From assembly GCA_019636615.1 (NCBI GenBank), contig JAHBXF010000002.1:498001-562000 (forward strand): DNA of 64,000 nucleotides. The letters are read 5' to 3'. Shown here piece by piece: positions 1-7,985 of the stretch (the first letter of the stretch is position 1; each line of letters opens with the position of its first letter). Under the pieces are notes generated by a model. The model did not search any database. It was not told where the DNA came from and worked only from the letters and a program-made list of their open reading frames with translations. The stretch comes from Phycisphaeraceae bacterium. Lineage in GTDB: Bacteria > Planctomycetota > Phycisphaerae > Phycisphaerales > UBA1924. Position numbers and translations under genes: made by a program.

Positions 1-689
1 TGGTGCAGCACCAGCATGCACACCGCCGCGTCCACACTCCCCTGTTCGATCGGAAGCCCCTCGACAGATGCCCTGGTGAATGACACATTCGTCGCGCCGC
101 CCAGGCGTTCCTGCGCTGCCGAGAGCATCGGTTCGGACTGGTCGATGGCGATCACGTGCTCAACCACAGGCGAGAGCAACTCGGCGACGTTGCCGGTGCC
201 GCACCCGATGTCCGCCACCACCCAGTCGGGCCGGATCAACGCCAGCAGCGCGGTTGTTGTGAACCGCCCGCCGAACAACTCTGCGCGAACGTGATCCCAC
301 TCGCCACGCACCCGCCCAAAGTACCCGACGCTGTCCGTCCGTCGCTCGGCAAGCACACCCTGCACGCGCCGATCGTCTTCTTCCAGTTCAGGCCCGCGCC
401 CCATCGTGCCCCGCACCGCACCCCACACAGCACGCCCGGCCTCGGTCAGGTCATCCGCAATCATGCTGTAATAGGTGGCCGTTCCTTCAGCGCGGCGAGA
501 GAGCCAACCCGCCTCAGCCAAGATCTTCAACTGACGGCTGGCGGTAGATTGGGGGATCTGGAAAACCTTGGCAACCTCTCCCACGGAGAGTTCTTGTCGC
601 TCCAACAGTCTCAGCAGGCGCAGCCGGGATGGATCACCCAAGGAGGTGATCATTTCGCTCAGTTCTGTTGGCGAGGCCTCTTTCTTCAT
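1..689 (-). CDS. ArsR-family repressor fused to SAM-dependent methyltransferase (partial, 3' end outside window)
   Basis: The reading frame is open from an ATG at 689 to the left edge, giving 229 residues. Residues about 8-75 are a winged helix of ArsR type (SLGDPSRLRLLRLLE, then IPQSTASRQLKILAEAGWL as the recognition helix). Residues about 155-229 start a class I methyltransferase, with motif I VADIGCGTGN and the acidic IAIDQSEPM motif II. ArsR-methyltransferase fusions of about 310 residues are a known family. SahR, a regulator of the S-adenosylmethionine cycle in some proteobacteria, has this architecture, so control of methionine/SAM genes is a reasonable guess but not shown. No metal-binding cysteine pair is seen in the HTH part. 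The gene lies 34 bp downstream of aroA on the same strand, and a perfect palindrome covers its start codon. Confidence 0.85.
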   Translation of the reverse strand, partial: MKKEASPTELSEMITSLGDPSRLRLLRLLERQELSVGEVAKVFQIPQSTASRQLKILAEAGWLSRRAEGTATYYSMIADDLTEAGRAVWGAVRGTMGRGPELEEDDRRVQGVLAERRTDSVGYFGRVRGEWDHVRAELFGGRFTTTALLALIRPDWVVADIGCGTGNVAELLSPVVEHVIAIDQSEPMLSAAQERLGGATNVSFTRASVEGLPIEQGSVDAAVCMLVLH

Positions 690-706
690 CCGTATTCTCG
701 GATGAA
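685..706. promoter_or_regulatory. 22-bp perfect palindrome, probable operator over the ArsR-methyltransferase start
   Basis: The sequence TTCATCCG-tattct-CGGATGAA has two perfect 8-bp arms and a 6-bp spacer. The left arm contains the start codon of the ArsR-methyltransferase gene (complement of 687-689). The right arm ends at a possible -10 box (TACCAT, complement of 706-711). Winged-helix ArsR dimers bind such inverted repeats and commonly autoregulate. The position over start codon and promoter fits an autorepression site. The sequence is seen directly; the regulatory role is inferred. Confidence 0.6.
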
Positions 707-723
707 TGGTAGAAGCAATCCCC

Positions 724-2124
724 CTACGAGTCCAACCCGCCCTGACCATCCCGGTAGAAGAGCGAGAAATCAGCCCAATACCCCGGGTAAGTCTTGGCGA
801 CGCAGGCGGGGTTGAGCACCCTCACGTTCGGCCGCCTCAACCCGATCAGGGAGAGGGACATGGCCATGCGGTGATCGTCGTAGGTCTCAAAAGCAACTGG
901 CGGCGCATCATCAGAGCAGTCAAGGCCATCTACCGGCGGCGTAATGGTGAGCGCCGCAGGGTCGCCCGCCGCGCCGACATCGACGCGTACGCCCACTTTG
1001 CTCAGTTCGGCGCGCAGGGCTTCGATCCGGTCCGTCTCTTTCACCCGCAGAGTTCCGAGTCCGCGCAGGACCGAAGTTCCGGGCGCAAAGCAGGCCACCG
1101 CCGCGAGGCTCATCGCGGCGTCGGGCATGTCGCTCATGTCCGCCATGATGGGCGCAAGCCTCGACGGGCCGACGACCTGGATTGATGACCGGGGCGTTCG
1201 CCGTTCAATCGCACGCGCGCCCATCCGCCGCAGCAGCACCGCAAAGTCAGAATCGCCCTGAAGGGAGTTGTCGTCAAGATCCAGCACCTTTGACCGTGCG
1301 CCGGCCACCATCGCCGCGGCGGCCCAGAAATAGGTCGCTCCGCTCGCATCCGGCTCTACGTCGTATGTGAAGGCCGAGAGGCTGGGCCTGCCTGTTCCTG
1401 CGTCAACCGCGGCGGGATGAACCCGAATCACTCTCTGATCCGCCGATGTCTGAACCTCAACGCCCAGGCGGCTCAGCAGACCGACCGTCATGGCCACGTA
1501 CGAAGCGCTTGTCGCCGGCGCCCCAAGACGCACCGTCAATCCATGCTCAAAGAACGGCGCCGCGAGGAGCAGTGCCGAGATGAACTGGCTTGATTGCGTC
1601 GCGCCGATCTCAAGGCTTCTTGCTGCTACACCGCCGGAAGGGGGCGTGATTCGCAGCGGTGGGCACCCGGGTGTGCCAAGATATTCGATTTCGGCCCCGA
1701 GCAGTCCCAGCAACGCGCCCAACTCGCCGATGGGCCGCTGGCGCATGCGTTCGTTCCCGTCGATTACGGTGGGGCGCGGGCTCAGCAGCGCGGCCGCCGC
1801 GAGAAAGCGCACCGCCGTTCCAGCGTTATTCAAGTTCAGCGAGGCCTCTTCGCCCGTGACGCACCAACGGCCGTTTGTGCCGGTGACAGCCAACTCCCCC
1901 GGCCGCGTGCGATCGAACGTTGCCCCCAGCACGCTCAGCGCCTGCATCATCCTTTGCGCATCATCCGCGTCCAGCAGCGGCCCCACCAGTCTGCTCGTGC
2001 CCAAGCCCAGCGCCGCCAGCAAGAGCGCTCGGTTCGTCAGGCTCTTGGAGCCGGGCGGCCGCACCTCGACTTCAAAGGCCTCGTTGTCGGCACCCCTGAC
2101 CGAAGCCAAGGTTGGAATATGCAT
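724..2124 (-). CDS. aroA: 3-phosphoshikimate 1-carboxyvinyltransferase (EPSP synthase)
   Basis: This cytoplasmic shikimate-pathway enzyme condenses shikimate 3-phosphate with phosphoenolpyruvate. The 466-residue product shows the family signatures: RPPGSKSLTNRALL at residues 22-35, the NNAGTAVRFL signature at 99-108, RQRPIGEL at 129-136, an EPDASGATYF segment, and VKETDRIEAL near the C-terminus. The frame stays open upstream into groES, but the ATG at 2124 places the PGSKS motif at the distance from the N-terminus usual for the family, so I use that start. No clear Shine-Dalgarno sequence precedes it. It follows groES by 55 bp on the same strand and precedes the ArsR-methyltransferase gene by 34 bp, so the three may be co-transcribed. 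Family assignment is secure; the exact start is less so. Confidence 0.95.
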   Translation of the reverse strand: MHIPTLASVRGADNEAFEVEVRPPGSKSLTNRALLLAALGLGTSRLVGPLLDADDAQRMMQALSVLGATFDRTRPGELAVTGTNGRWCVTGEEASLNLNNAGTAVRFLAAAALLSPRPTVIDGNERMRQRPIGELGALLGLLGAEIEYLGTPGCPPLRITPPSGGVAARSLEIGATQSSQFISALLLAAPFFEHGLTVRLGAPATSASYVAMTVGLLSRLGVEVQTSADQRVIRVHPAAVDAGTGRPSLSAFTYDVEPDASGATYFWAAAAMVAGARSKVLDLDDNSLQGDSDFAVLLRRMGARAIERRTPRSSIQVVGPSRLAPIMADMSDMPDAAMSLAAVACFAPGTSVLRGLGTLRVKETDRIEALRAELSKVGVRVDVGAAGDPAALTITPPVDGLDCSDDAPPVAFETYDDHRMAMSLSLIGLRRPNVRVLNPACVAKTYPGYWADFSLFYRDGQGGLDS

Positions 2125-2179
2125 CAAGGCTGGCAGAGAGCCCACCGGCCGCAGGAACTCGGAAATTCGGCCCTCCGGG

Positions 2180-2542
2180 TCACCCACGGCCCGTGCCCTC
2201 ACCCGGAGTATCGTCGCGACGGAAAACCGCAACAACATCCTCAATCGGCACGACGAACAGCCTGTTGTCCCCTTCAAGATCGACCGGGATGGCGTGCTTG
2301 GGGTTGAAGAGCACGCGGTCATAGCGACGAATCGGGTAGTCGGTATCCCGCTCGACCTGCGCCGATACCGCCACGATCCGGCCTGTCAGCGTGGGAATCT
2401 CGATCTTGTCGGGCAGGTGAATCCCTGCTTTGGTCTGTTTGCGGTCGTCGTCCTTGCGGATCAGCACCCGCTTGCCGATCGGTTCCACAACTTCCAGGGC
2501 TCGCGCGGCGCGGGCGCCCCGCTGCGGTTCGGGCGTCGTCAT
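2180..2542 (-). CDS. groES: GroES-type co-chaperonin (Cpn10)
   Basis: The 120-residue product has the Cpn10 fold signature: VEPIGKRVLIRKDD near residue 18, the GIHLPDKI segment that corresponds to the start of the mobile loop, GRIVAVS, and the YDRVLFN strand. In cells GroES caps the GroEL cage. It is longer than the usual 95-100 residues, with about 17 extra residues at the N-terminus and a short tail. No groEL lies next to it. Solitary groES-like genes are known in planctomycetes, so this may be a paralog rather than the main GroES. It is divergent from apt across 88 bp, which must hold promoters for both. Confidence 0.85.
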   Translation of the reverse strand: MTTPEPQRGARAARALEVVEPIGKRVLIRKDDDRKQTKAGIHLPDKIEIPTLTGRIVAVSAQVERDTDYPIRRYDRVLFNPKHAIPVDLEGDNRLFVVPIEDVVAVFRRDDTPGEGTGRG

Positions 2543-2630
2543 GGCGTAGTGTACGCGGATGGCAGCGGAGTACCCTCACCCTTACACCCCATCATGCGGG
2601 CTGACACTCAACCCGCCAGGAGAACAGCGC

Positions 2631-3158
2631 GTGCACGACATGCCGGAACTTCGCCGCCTCATCAAGGACGTGCCCGACTATCCCAAGCCCGGGATCGTCT
2701 TCAAAGATTTCACGCCCCTCCTTGCCGATCCGCGCGGCCTTGCCCTCGCCGTTGAACTCATGGCAAACCCCTTCCGCACGCAGAGGGTTGATCTTGTTGT
2801 GGGGGCCGAATCGCGCGGCTTCATCTTCGGCATCGCCATCGCCCAGGCACTCTCTGCCGGCTTCGTGCCCGTGCGAAAGGCCGGCAAACTCCCCCGGGCG
2901 GTCCGCGGCGTCTCCTACGAACTCGAATACGGCACCGATCGCCTCGAGATGCACGCCGATGCGGTCGCTCGAGGGGTGCGTGTGCTGATTGTCGATGATC
3001 TTCTCGCCACCGGGGGCACTCTGGCCGCCTGCTCGCGTCTGATCAGCGAATGCGGCGGAGACACGGTCGGACACACCGTCCTCATCGAACTCACCGCGCT
3101 CAAAGGCCGCTCCAAACTTCCCGACCAGGCCTTGGTCCACAGCGTTCTCGAATACTGA
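2631..3158 (+). CDS. apt: Adenine phosphoribosyltransferase
   Basis: Purine salvage enzyme converting adenine and PRPP to AMP in the cytoplasm. The protein aligns along its length with bacterial Apt: IKDVPDYPKPGIVFKDFTPL at the N-terminus, VVGAESRGFIFG, PVRKAGKLPR, ELEYGTDRLEMH, and the PRPP-binding loop VLIVDDLLATGGTL. The start is chosen as GTG at 2631 because AGGAG at 2618-2622 is 8 bases upstream. An ATG three codons further on (2640) is the alternative. The 175-residue length is normal. It is divergent from groES. Confidence 0.94.
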   Translation: MHDMPELRRLIKDVPDYPKPGIVFKDFTPLLADPRGLALAVELMANPFRTQRVDLVVGAESRGFIFGIAIAQALSAGFVPVRKAGKLPRAVRGVSYELEYGTDRLEMHADAVARGVRVLIVDDLLATGGTLAACSRLISECGGDTVGHTVLIELTALKGRSKLPDQALVHSVLEY

Positions 3159-3294
3159 CATCTCCCGATCATTCGACATCTTTGTCACGTGCCAGCACCC
3201 CTCCCCAGGCCAATCACCATGCCACTTTTACTCCCTCCACGCGGCTTTTCTGGCTTCGCAGAGCCGATTGCAGCCTATTGGAGGGTGTTACCGC

Positions 3295-3323
3295 GTGACC
3301 CGCTTGTCTGACAGGGCTATCAT
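3295..3323 (+). promoter_or_regulatory. Probable sigma-70 type promoter of rplS
   Basis: GTGACC at 3295-3300 and TATCAT at 3318-3323 are separated by exactly 17 bp. They match the -35 and -10 consensus at 4 of 6 and 5 of 6 positions. Transcription would start near 3330, leaving a leader of about 35 bases that contains a small CCCGC...GCGGG hairpin before the rplS Shine-Dalgarno sequence (AGGAAGAGG). This fits rplS being an independent unit. Confidence 0.55.
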
Positions 3324-3365
3324 GTAGGCCCCGCTTGTCGCGGGCGTGTTAGGAAGAGGTTCGCC

Positions 3366-3764
3366 ATGTCGCAGTCACTCATCGAATCACTCAACGCCGA
3401 AACCATCAAGAAGAACGTTCCGCTCTTCGGGGTTGGCGACACGGTCAATGTCTCCTTCCGCATCGTCGAAGGCGACAAAGAGCGTCAGCAGGTCTTCCAA
3501 GGCGTCGTCATTTCGCGTAAGGGCCGCGCCATCGGCGAGATGGTCGTCGTTCGCAAGATCGTCGATGAAGTCGGCGTTGAGCGCATCTTCCCGCTCAACT
3601 CGCCCATGGTCGCCAAGATTGAAGTCGTCCGCCGCGGCGATTCGAGGCGTGCCAAACTCTACTACCTCCGCGACCGCACCGGCAAATCTCGCCGCCTGCG
3701 CGACCGCCGCCGCGGCCTCAAGCACGTTGATGCCGCCAAGAAGTCCGATGGCGTCAAGGTCTGA
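3366..3764 (+). CDS. rplS: 50S ribosomal protein L19
   Basis: The 132-residue protein is a full-length L19: GDTVNVSFRIVEGDKERQQ, FQGVVISRKG, ERIFPLNSPMVAKIEVVRRG, and RRAKLYYLRDRTGKS are the characteristic blocks. L19 sits at the subunit interface of the 50S ribosome. The C-terminal tail after the core is about 17 residues of Lys/Arg-rich sequence. A purine-rich Shine-Dalgarno sequence (AGGAAGAGG) precedes the ATG. In most bacteria rplS is the last gene of rpsP-rimM-trmD-rplS. Here it stands alone with a promoter and a terminator, about 7 kb from trmD and rpsP and on the opposite strand. Confidence 0.97.
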   Translation: MSQSLIESLNAETIKKNVPLFGVGDTVNVSFRIVEGDKERQQVFQGVVISRKGRAIGEMVVVRKIVDEVGVERIFPLNSPMVAKIEVVRRGDSRRAKLYYLRDRTGKSRRLRDRRRGLKHVDAAKKSDGVKV

Positions 3765-3796
3765 TTTTCCAGACCTGTACACTCAGTTCTCCCACG

Positions 3797-3825
3797 AACC
3801 TCCGGCCAGCCCGTAGGTTTTTTTT
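3797..3825 (+). terminator. Rho-independent terminator after rplS
   Basis: AACCT pairs with AGGTT, enclosing a second CGG/CCG stem and a 5-base loop. The hairpin runs directly into eight T residues. It begins 32 bp after the rplS stop codon. Confidence 0.75.
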
Positions 3826-3852
3826 CGTGCACGCCGCGCCGTACCCTCGCCC

Positions 3853-4893
3853 ATGCGCGCACTCGTCATCTCCAGCAAGGGCAACCCCGTCTCTCCGCAA
3901 GCGCAGTTCCGCACCGATTGGCCAGAGCCCGATGCGCCGCGCCCCGGCTGGGTCGTCATACGCACCCTCGCCACCGCGTTCAATCAGATGGATCTCTGGG
4001 TCGGGCGAGGCGTTCCCGGGCTGGAACTCACATACCCGCGCGTTTCCGGCTGCGATGCCTGCGGCGTTGTTGAACGCGTGGGAGAAGGTGTCGATCCCGC
4101 CTGGATCGGCCGCAGGGTCATCGTCAATGCCGCGCTGCGACTGCCCGAGCGTCAATCGCCCGACGACCCGCCCGCCACCACGCTCACCCCCAACTACGAA
4201 CTCATCGGCGAACACCACAACGGCATGCTCGCCGAACTCTTCGCGGCGCCCGCCGCCAACCTCGCGGATGTCGGCCAGGCAGACCCAGTCGAAGGGGCGG
4301 CCTTCGGGCTCTGCGCGCTCACGGCCTGGTCCATGATGATCACCAAGGGCCAACTCCGTGCTGGTCAGAGTGTTCTCATCACCGGCATCGGTGGCGGGGT
4401 CGCCACCGCCGCCCTCGCCATCGCGATCCACGCCGGCTGCCGCGTCGCGGTTACGAGCCGTCACCAATGGAAACTCGACAAGGCCATCGCCCTCGGTGCG
4501 CATGCGGGCTTCCTCGACTCTGGCCAGGACTGGTCGCGCGAGGTGCGTGCCTGGACAGCCAAGCGCGGCGTAGATATGGCCGTCGATTCATCCGGCAAAG
4601 CCACGCACCTCAACTGCATCAAGAGCCTCGCCCGGGGCGGCGCGTATGTCACGCCCGGGTGCACCAGCGGCCCCGACGCCGTCACAGACCTCGCCCGCAT
4701 CTTCTGGAACCAACTCCGTCTGCTGGGCTCCACCATGGGCAGCAACGACGAGTTCAAGGAAGTTGTTTCTCTCTTCCGCCGGGGCTTGCTCAGGCCCGTG
4801 ATCGACTCTGTCTTCCCCGCGCAGGATGGACGCAAGGCGTACGAGCGTATCGAGGCCGCGGAACAGTTCGGTAAAGTTGTTGTGACGTGGTGA
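3853..4893 (+). CDS. Medium-chain dehydrogenase/reductase, zinc-binding dehydrogenase-like, quinone-oxidoreductase type
   Basis: The 346-residue protein has the two-domain MDR layout. An N-terminal GroES-like domain (FNQMDLWVGRG, SGCDACGVVERVG) is followed by a Rossmann domain with VLITGIGGGVATAA as the nucleotide-binding loop. The GHE box of zinc alcohol dehydrogenases is replaced by GCDACG, and the four-cysteine structural-zinc lobe is absent. A zinc-independent NADPH-linked reductase is therefore more likely than an alcohol dehydrogenase. The substrate cannot be read from sequence. The ATG at 3853 starts directly at the family's MRALVI motif. The gene is convergent with hldE, 21 bp away. 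Confidence 0.85.
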   Translation: MRALVISSKGNPVSPQAQFRTDWPEPDAPRPGWVVIRTLATAFNQMDLWVGRGVPGLELTYPRVSGCDACGVVERVGEGVDPAWIGRRVIVNAALRLPERQSPDDPPATTLTPNYELIGEHHNGMLAELFAAPAANLADVGQADPVEGAAFGLCALTAWSMMITKGQLRAGQSVLITGIGGGVATAALAIAIHAGCRVAVTSRHQWKLDKAIALGAHAGFLDSGQDWSREVRAWTAKRGVDMAVDSSGKATHLNCIKSLARGGAYVTPGCTSGPDAVTDLARIFWNQLRLLGSTMGSNDEFKEVVSLFRRGLLRPVIDSVFPAQDGRKAYERIEAAEQFGKVVVTW

Positions 4894-4914
4894 CGACCCG
4901 TGACCCGCGCCGCC

Positions 4915-6447
4915 TCAAGCCCCCTGCCCGGCGGTGCGCAGTTTCTCGATCGTTCCCGTGGTGCTCTTGCCTTCTACAAGATCGACCAGCGCCACCCTTC
5001 CGCCGTATGACTCGACAAAGGCCCCGCCGACAACTCCCTCGCGTGTGTAGTCGCCGCCCTTCACCAGCACGTCGGGCCGCACGGCCTCGATGAGCCGCAT
5101 CGGCGTATCTTCGCTGAAGACGGCCACCGCCCCGACACACCCCAGCGCCGCCAGCACCCGCGCCCGGTCGTCCTGCGAGTTGACAGGACGTGAAGGGCCC
5201 TTCAGCCGGCGTACCGAGGCGTCGTCGTTGATCGCGACCACAAGAAAATCGCCCAGCGCCGCCGCACGTTCGATCAGCGTCACGTGCCCGCTGTGCAGCA
5301 CGTCGAAGCACCCGTTCGTGAACACGATCTTCTCGCCTGCCCGACGGCGCGCCGACACCTCGGCGCTGAGCAACTCGGGCGAGCGCACCTTGCCCGACAG
5401 CGCCCCGCTCTGCGTGAGCAGCGCGTGCTGCACCTGCTCAAAGGCGATGGGCTGCACCCCGAACACTTCGACCTCAAGCCCCGCGCCGGCGTTGGCAAAC
5501 ATCACCGCGTCGCGCCAAGCCATGCCGTTCGCCCGCGCCGCCGCCAGACCCGCCAGGAACATATCGCCCGCGCCCGTCACGTCATAGACATCCCGCGCGA
5601 TCGTCGGCACCGCAAGAGGCTCCTTGCCCCGTTCCAGCAGCAGCGCGCCGTGACGATCAAGCGTCAGCACCACCGCTTCAAGGTCGCACACGCTCATGAG
5701 TCCGTGCGCCAGCGCTGCGTTGTGCGCGGCAGAGGCCGACTCGCACGTCCTGATCCCCGTCGCCGTTTCTGCCTCTGTGCGGTTCGGTGTGATCGCCGAC
5801 GCCCCCCGGTACCGCGAGTAGTCGCTCAGCCGTGCGGGGTCGACAAACACGGGCTTCCCCGCGGCGCGGGCCATGTCGATCACGGCGCGGCACACCGCCG
5901 GCGAGCACACCCCCTTGGCGTAGTCCTCGATACACACGGCATCCACGCCCGCCAACGCACGCGAGAACGCCGCGAGCATGCTCGCCGCGGCCGCTTCCCC
6001 GACGGGCTCGCGCGATTCATAATCCAGCCGGAACATCTTCTGCGGGTGGCGTGCCTGCGCGAGCCCGATCAGGTTCTGCTTGAGCGTTGTCGGTCGCGTC
6101 GCGTCGGTCACGATGCCCGAGGTGTCAACCCCGCCCGCGCCAAGCGAGCCGCGCAACTGCCCAGCGCCGGCGTCTTCGCCGACGACGCCGAACGCCAGCA
6201 CCTCGCCCTTGAGCGCCCGCAAGTCAAGGCACACATTGGCCGCACCGCCGGCGCGGCTCTCTGTTCGCCGCACGTGCAGCACCGGCACGGGCGCATCCGC
6301 CGATAGGCGCTCCGCGTCGCCGTAGACCATTTGATCCAGCATGAAGTCGCCCACCACCGCCACGGTGAAGGGCCGCCACGCGGCGAGTGACCCGAGCAAG
6401 TTCGCTGGCTCATCGGCAGACTGAAGAGGAGAGGGCATCGCCACCAT
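4915..6447 (-). CDS. hldE: Bifunctional heptose 7-phosphate kinase / heptose 1-phosphate adenylyltransferase
   Basis: The enzyme makes the ADP-heptose precursor of the lipopolysaccharide inner core. Residues about 20-330 form a ribokinase-type domain, with GGAANVCLDL substrate loop and the DVTGAGDMFLAGL anion-hole/catalytic Asp motif. Residues about 365-510 form a nucleotidyltransferase domain with FTNGCFDVLHSGHV (HxGH box) and VKGGDYTREGV. Both halves are intact and the 510-residue length is slightly above the usual 475. The frame is open far upstream inside lpxK; the ATG at 6447 sits correctly before the kinase domain, with no strong Shine-Dalgarno sequence. It follows lpxK by 29 bp in the same operon. 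Confidence 0.95.
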   Translation of the reverse strand: MVAMPSPLQSADEPANLLGSLAAWRPFTVAVVGDFMLDQMVYGDAERLSADAPVPVLHVRRTESRAGGAANVCLDLRALKGEVLAFGVVGEDAGAGQLRGSLGAGGVDTSGIVTDATRPTTLKQNLIGLAQARHPQKMFRLDYESREPVGEAAAASMLAAFSRALAGVDAVCIEDYAKGVCSPAVCRAVIDMARAAGKPVFVDPARLSDYSRYRGASAITPNRTEAETATGIRTCESASAAHNAALAHGLMSVCDLEAVVLTLDRHGALLLERGKEPLAVPTIARDVYDVTGAGDMFLAGLAAARANGMAWRDAVMFANAGAGLEVEVFGVQPIAFEQVQHALLTQSGALSGKVRSPELLSAEVSARRRAGEKIVFTNGCFDVLHSGHVTLIERAAALGDFLVVAINDDASVRRLKGPSRPVNSQDDRARVLAALGCVGAVAVFSEDTPMRLIEAVRPDVLVKGGDYTREGVVGGAFVESYGGRVALVDLVEGKSTTGTIEKLRTAGQGA

Positions 6448-6476
6448 TGTAAGGTCACGCGCCCCCCTGTGCGGCG

Positions 6477-7529
6477 CTACCCGGCATCGCGGGAAAGACC
6501 CGCGCACGCGAGCACACGCCCGCTGATCGCCGCTTCCCCCTCGATAAACTCCAGGGCCAGCAGGGGGCGAACCACGGGACACGGCCACGCGGCCGCGGCG
6601 ACCCGACCGAGTTTCGACCAGTCCTTCTCGGTGACAAGAATGGCGTCCGCATGCGCCGATTCCGCGAGCCGCGTCAGCCTCTCGACGGTGCCCGCCGCGT
6701 AGGGGTCGTGATCTTTGAGCACCAGCGAGCCAACCGGCTCTGCGCCGATCCGCTGCGTTGCCTGGTCGAGAAAGGCCTCGGGGTTGCCGATTGCGCACGA
6801 CACGACCACCCGCTTGCCCGCGAGCCAGGGTGTCGGCAGGTGGGAGTCTTCGGGGTTGGCGGTGCGCAGGCCCCGCCACGCGTGCCGCGCCGTAGCGATG
6901 ACCGCCCTCGGGGCTGTCCCGCGAACGCGCTCGGCCAGCGTGCCAGCGCCGGGCGCATCGGCGCGCGTGATGACGACCGCATCGGCCCGCGAGAGCGAAG
7001 CCACGGGCTCGCGCAGCCATCCGGCGGGAAGCAGCCGGTCTTCGAAGGGCGAGCGGGTAGCATCGACAAGCACGATGTCGAGCGCTCGCGCCAGCCGCCG
7101 GTGCTGGAAGCCGTCGTCGAGCACCACGACGTCAACACTCTGCCCGCGCGATGTCTTGAAGAGTTCTCGCAGGCCCGCCGTTCTATCCGGGCGAGCGATG
7201 ATCGGCAGGTTTGCGCAGGCGCGGAGGTACTCCTGCGCTTCGTCAGAAAGTTCCCCCCGGCCGCGGGGCGCGCCATACCCTCGCATCGCCACACAGGGAT
7301 CAAACCCCGCCCCTCGAAGCGTCGAAACAACGTGCATGACCATCGGTGTTTTGCCGGTGCCGCCCACCGAGAGGTTGCCCACGCTGATCACCGGGCGATC
7401 GACGGATTCAACGCCGCGCCCGCGATCAAACCGGCGGTTTCGTGCCGCGATGACCCCGCCGTAGCACCATGCCGCGACGCGGCCCAGCGGGCCCGGCAGC
7501 GGCGGTGATGGCGCGGCGGTTGATGTCAC
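6477..7529 (-). CDS. lpxK: Tetraacyldisaccharide 4'-kinase
   Basis: LpxK phosphorylates the lipid A disaccharide at the 4' position on the inner face of the cytoplasmic membrane. The 350-residue product has the Walker A motif VGNLSVGGTGKTP, the MRGYGAPRGRGE segment, and VVVLDDGFQHRRL (Walker B region with the family's DDGFQ box). The start is a GTG at 7529 whose GTGA overlaps the TGA stop of the upstream membrane protein gene by 4 bp, a translational-coupling arrangement. An in-frame extension further upstream exists but overlaps that gene and has no family similarity. Confidence 0.94.
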   Translation of the reverse strand: MTSTAAPSPPLPGPLGRVAAWCYGGVIAARNRRFDRGRGVESVDRPVISVGNLSVGGTGKTPMVMHVVSTLRGAGFDPCVAMRGYGAPRGRGELSDEAQEYLRACANLPIIARPDRTAGLRELFKTSRGQSVDVVVLDDGFQHRRLARALDIVLVDATRSPFEDRLLPAGWLREPVASLSRADAVVITRADAPGAGTLAERVRGTAPRAVIATARHAWRGLRTANPEDSHLPTPWLAGKRVVVSCAIGNPEAFLDQATQRIGAEPVGSLVLKDHDPYAAGTVERLTRLAESAHADAILVTEKDWSKLGRVAAAAWPCPVVRPLLALEFIEGEAAISGRVLACAGLSRDAG

Positions 7530-7933
7530 GCTTTGCGGTCCGGCGGCGCAGCGGCCGGCCGCAGCACACCTTCGCGCAGGCGCGTGCGTTCGCTGTTGCC
7601 AAGCCGCCACGTGTTGAAAAGGTCGAGCACCGCCAGCACCAGCACCAGCAGGATCATCGCGACGACACCCACCCATGCCAGCGTAAACAGGCGGGTCTCG
7701 GCGGGCGTGACCACCGCGAAGGCGTAGAACAGAAGCGGGATCGTCACGATCATGAGCGAGCCGGTGGCCAGGCGGATGCGCCGGCGGCTGGCCGGCATCT
7801 CGGCGCGGCGCAGCGACACAAGGTGCAGCGCGACAACGATGAAGGCCAGGGCAGCGACCGGCCCGGCGAGCCACATGGGCGCGATGGGATTGGCGCTGTC
7901 GAAAGCCGGGAGGAGCGTCTGCGTGCTGGGCAT
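7526..7933 (-). CDS. Small integral membrane protein of unknown function
   Basis: The 135-residue protein has three predicted membrane helices: about residues 20-40 (MWLAGPVAALAFIVVALHLV), 56-76 (around LMIVTIPLLFYAFAVV) and 83-105 (around LAWVGVVAMILLVLVLAVL). Short Arg-rich loops lie between and after them. I do not recognise the family. Its stop overlaps the lpxK start by 4 bp and maf precedes it by 52 bp. It may therefore be an accessory of envelope synthesis, but that is inference from position only. Confidence 0.75.
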   Translation of the reverse strand: MPSTQTLLPAFDSANPIAPMWLAGPVAALAFIVVALHLVSLRRAEMPASRRRIRLATGSLMIVTIPLLFYAFAVVTPAETRLFTLAWVGVVAMILLVLVLAVLDLFNTWRLGNSERTRLREGVLRPAAAPPDRKA

Positions 7934-7985
7934 GGTGGCGTGCCGTTCGGGCGCCGGCGGGGCACGCACCCCGCGGAGACACGAG

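Noticed and set aside
724-2322. Longer aroA reading frame starting at 2322
   Set aside because: It would overlap groES by more than 140 bp and add 66 residues that are absent from EPSP synthases.
4915-7020. Longer hldE frame starting at 7020
   Set aside because: The extra 191 residues are the out-of-frame shadow of lpxK.
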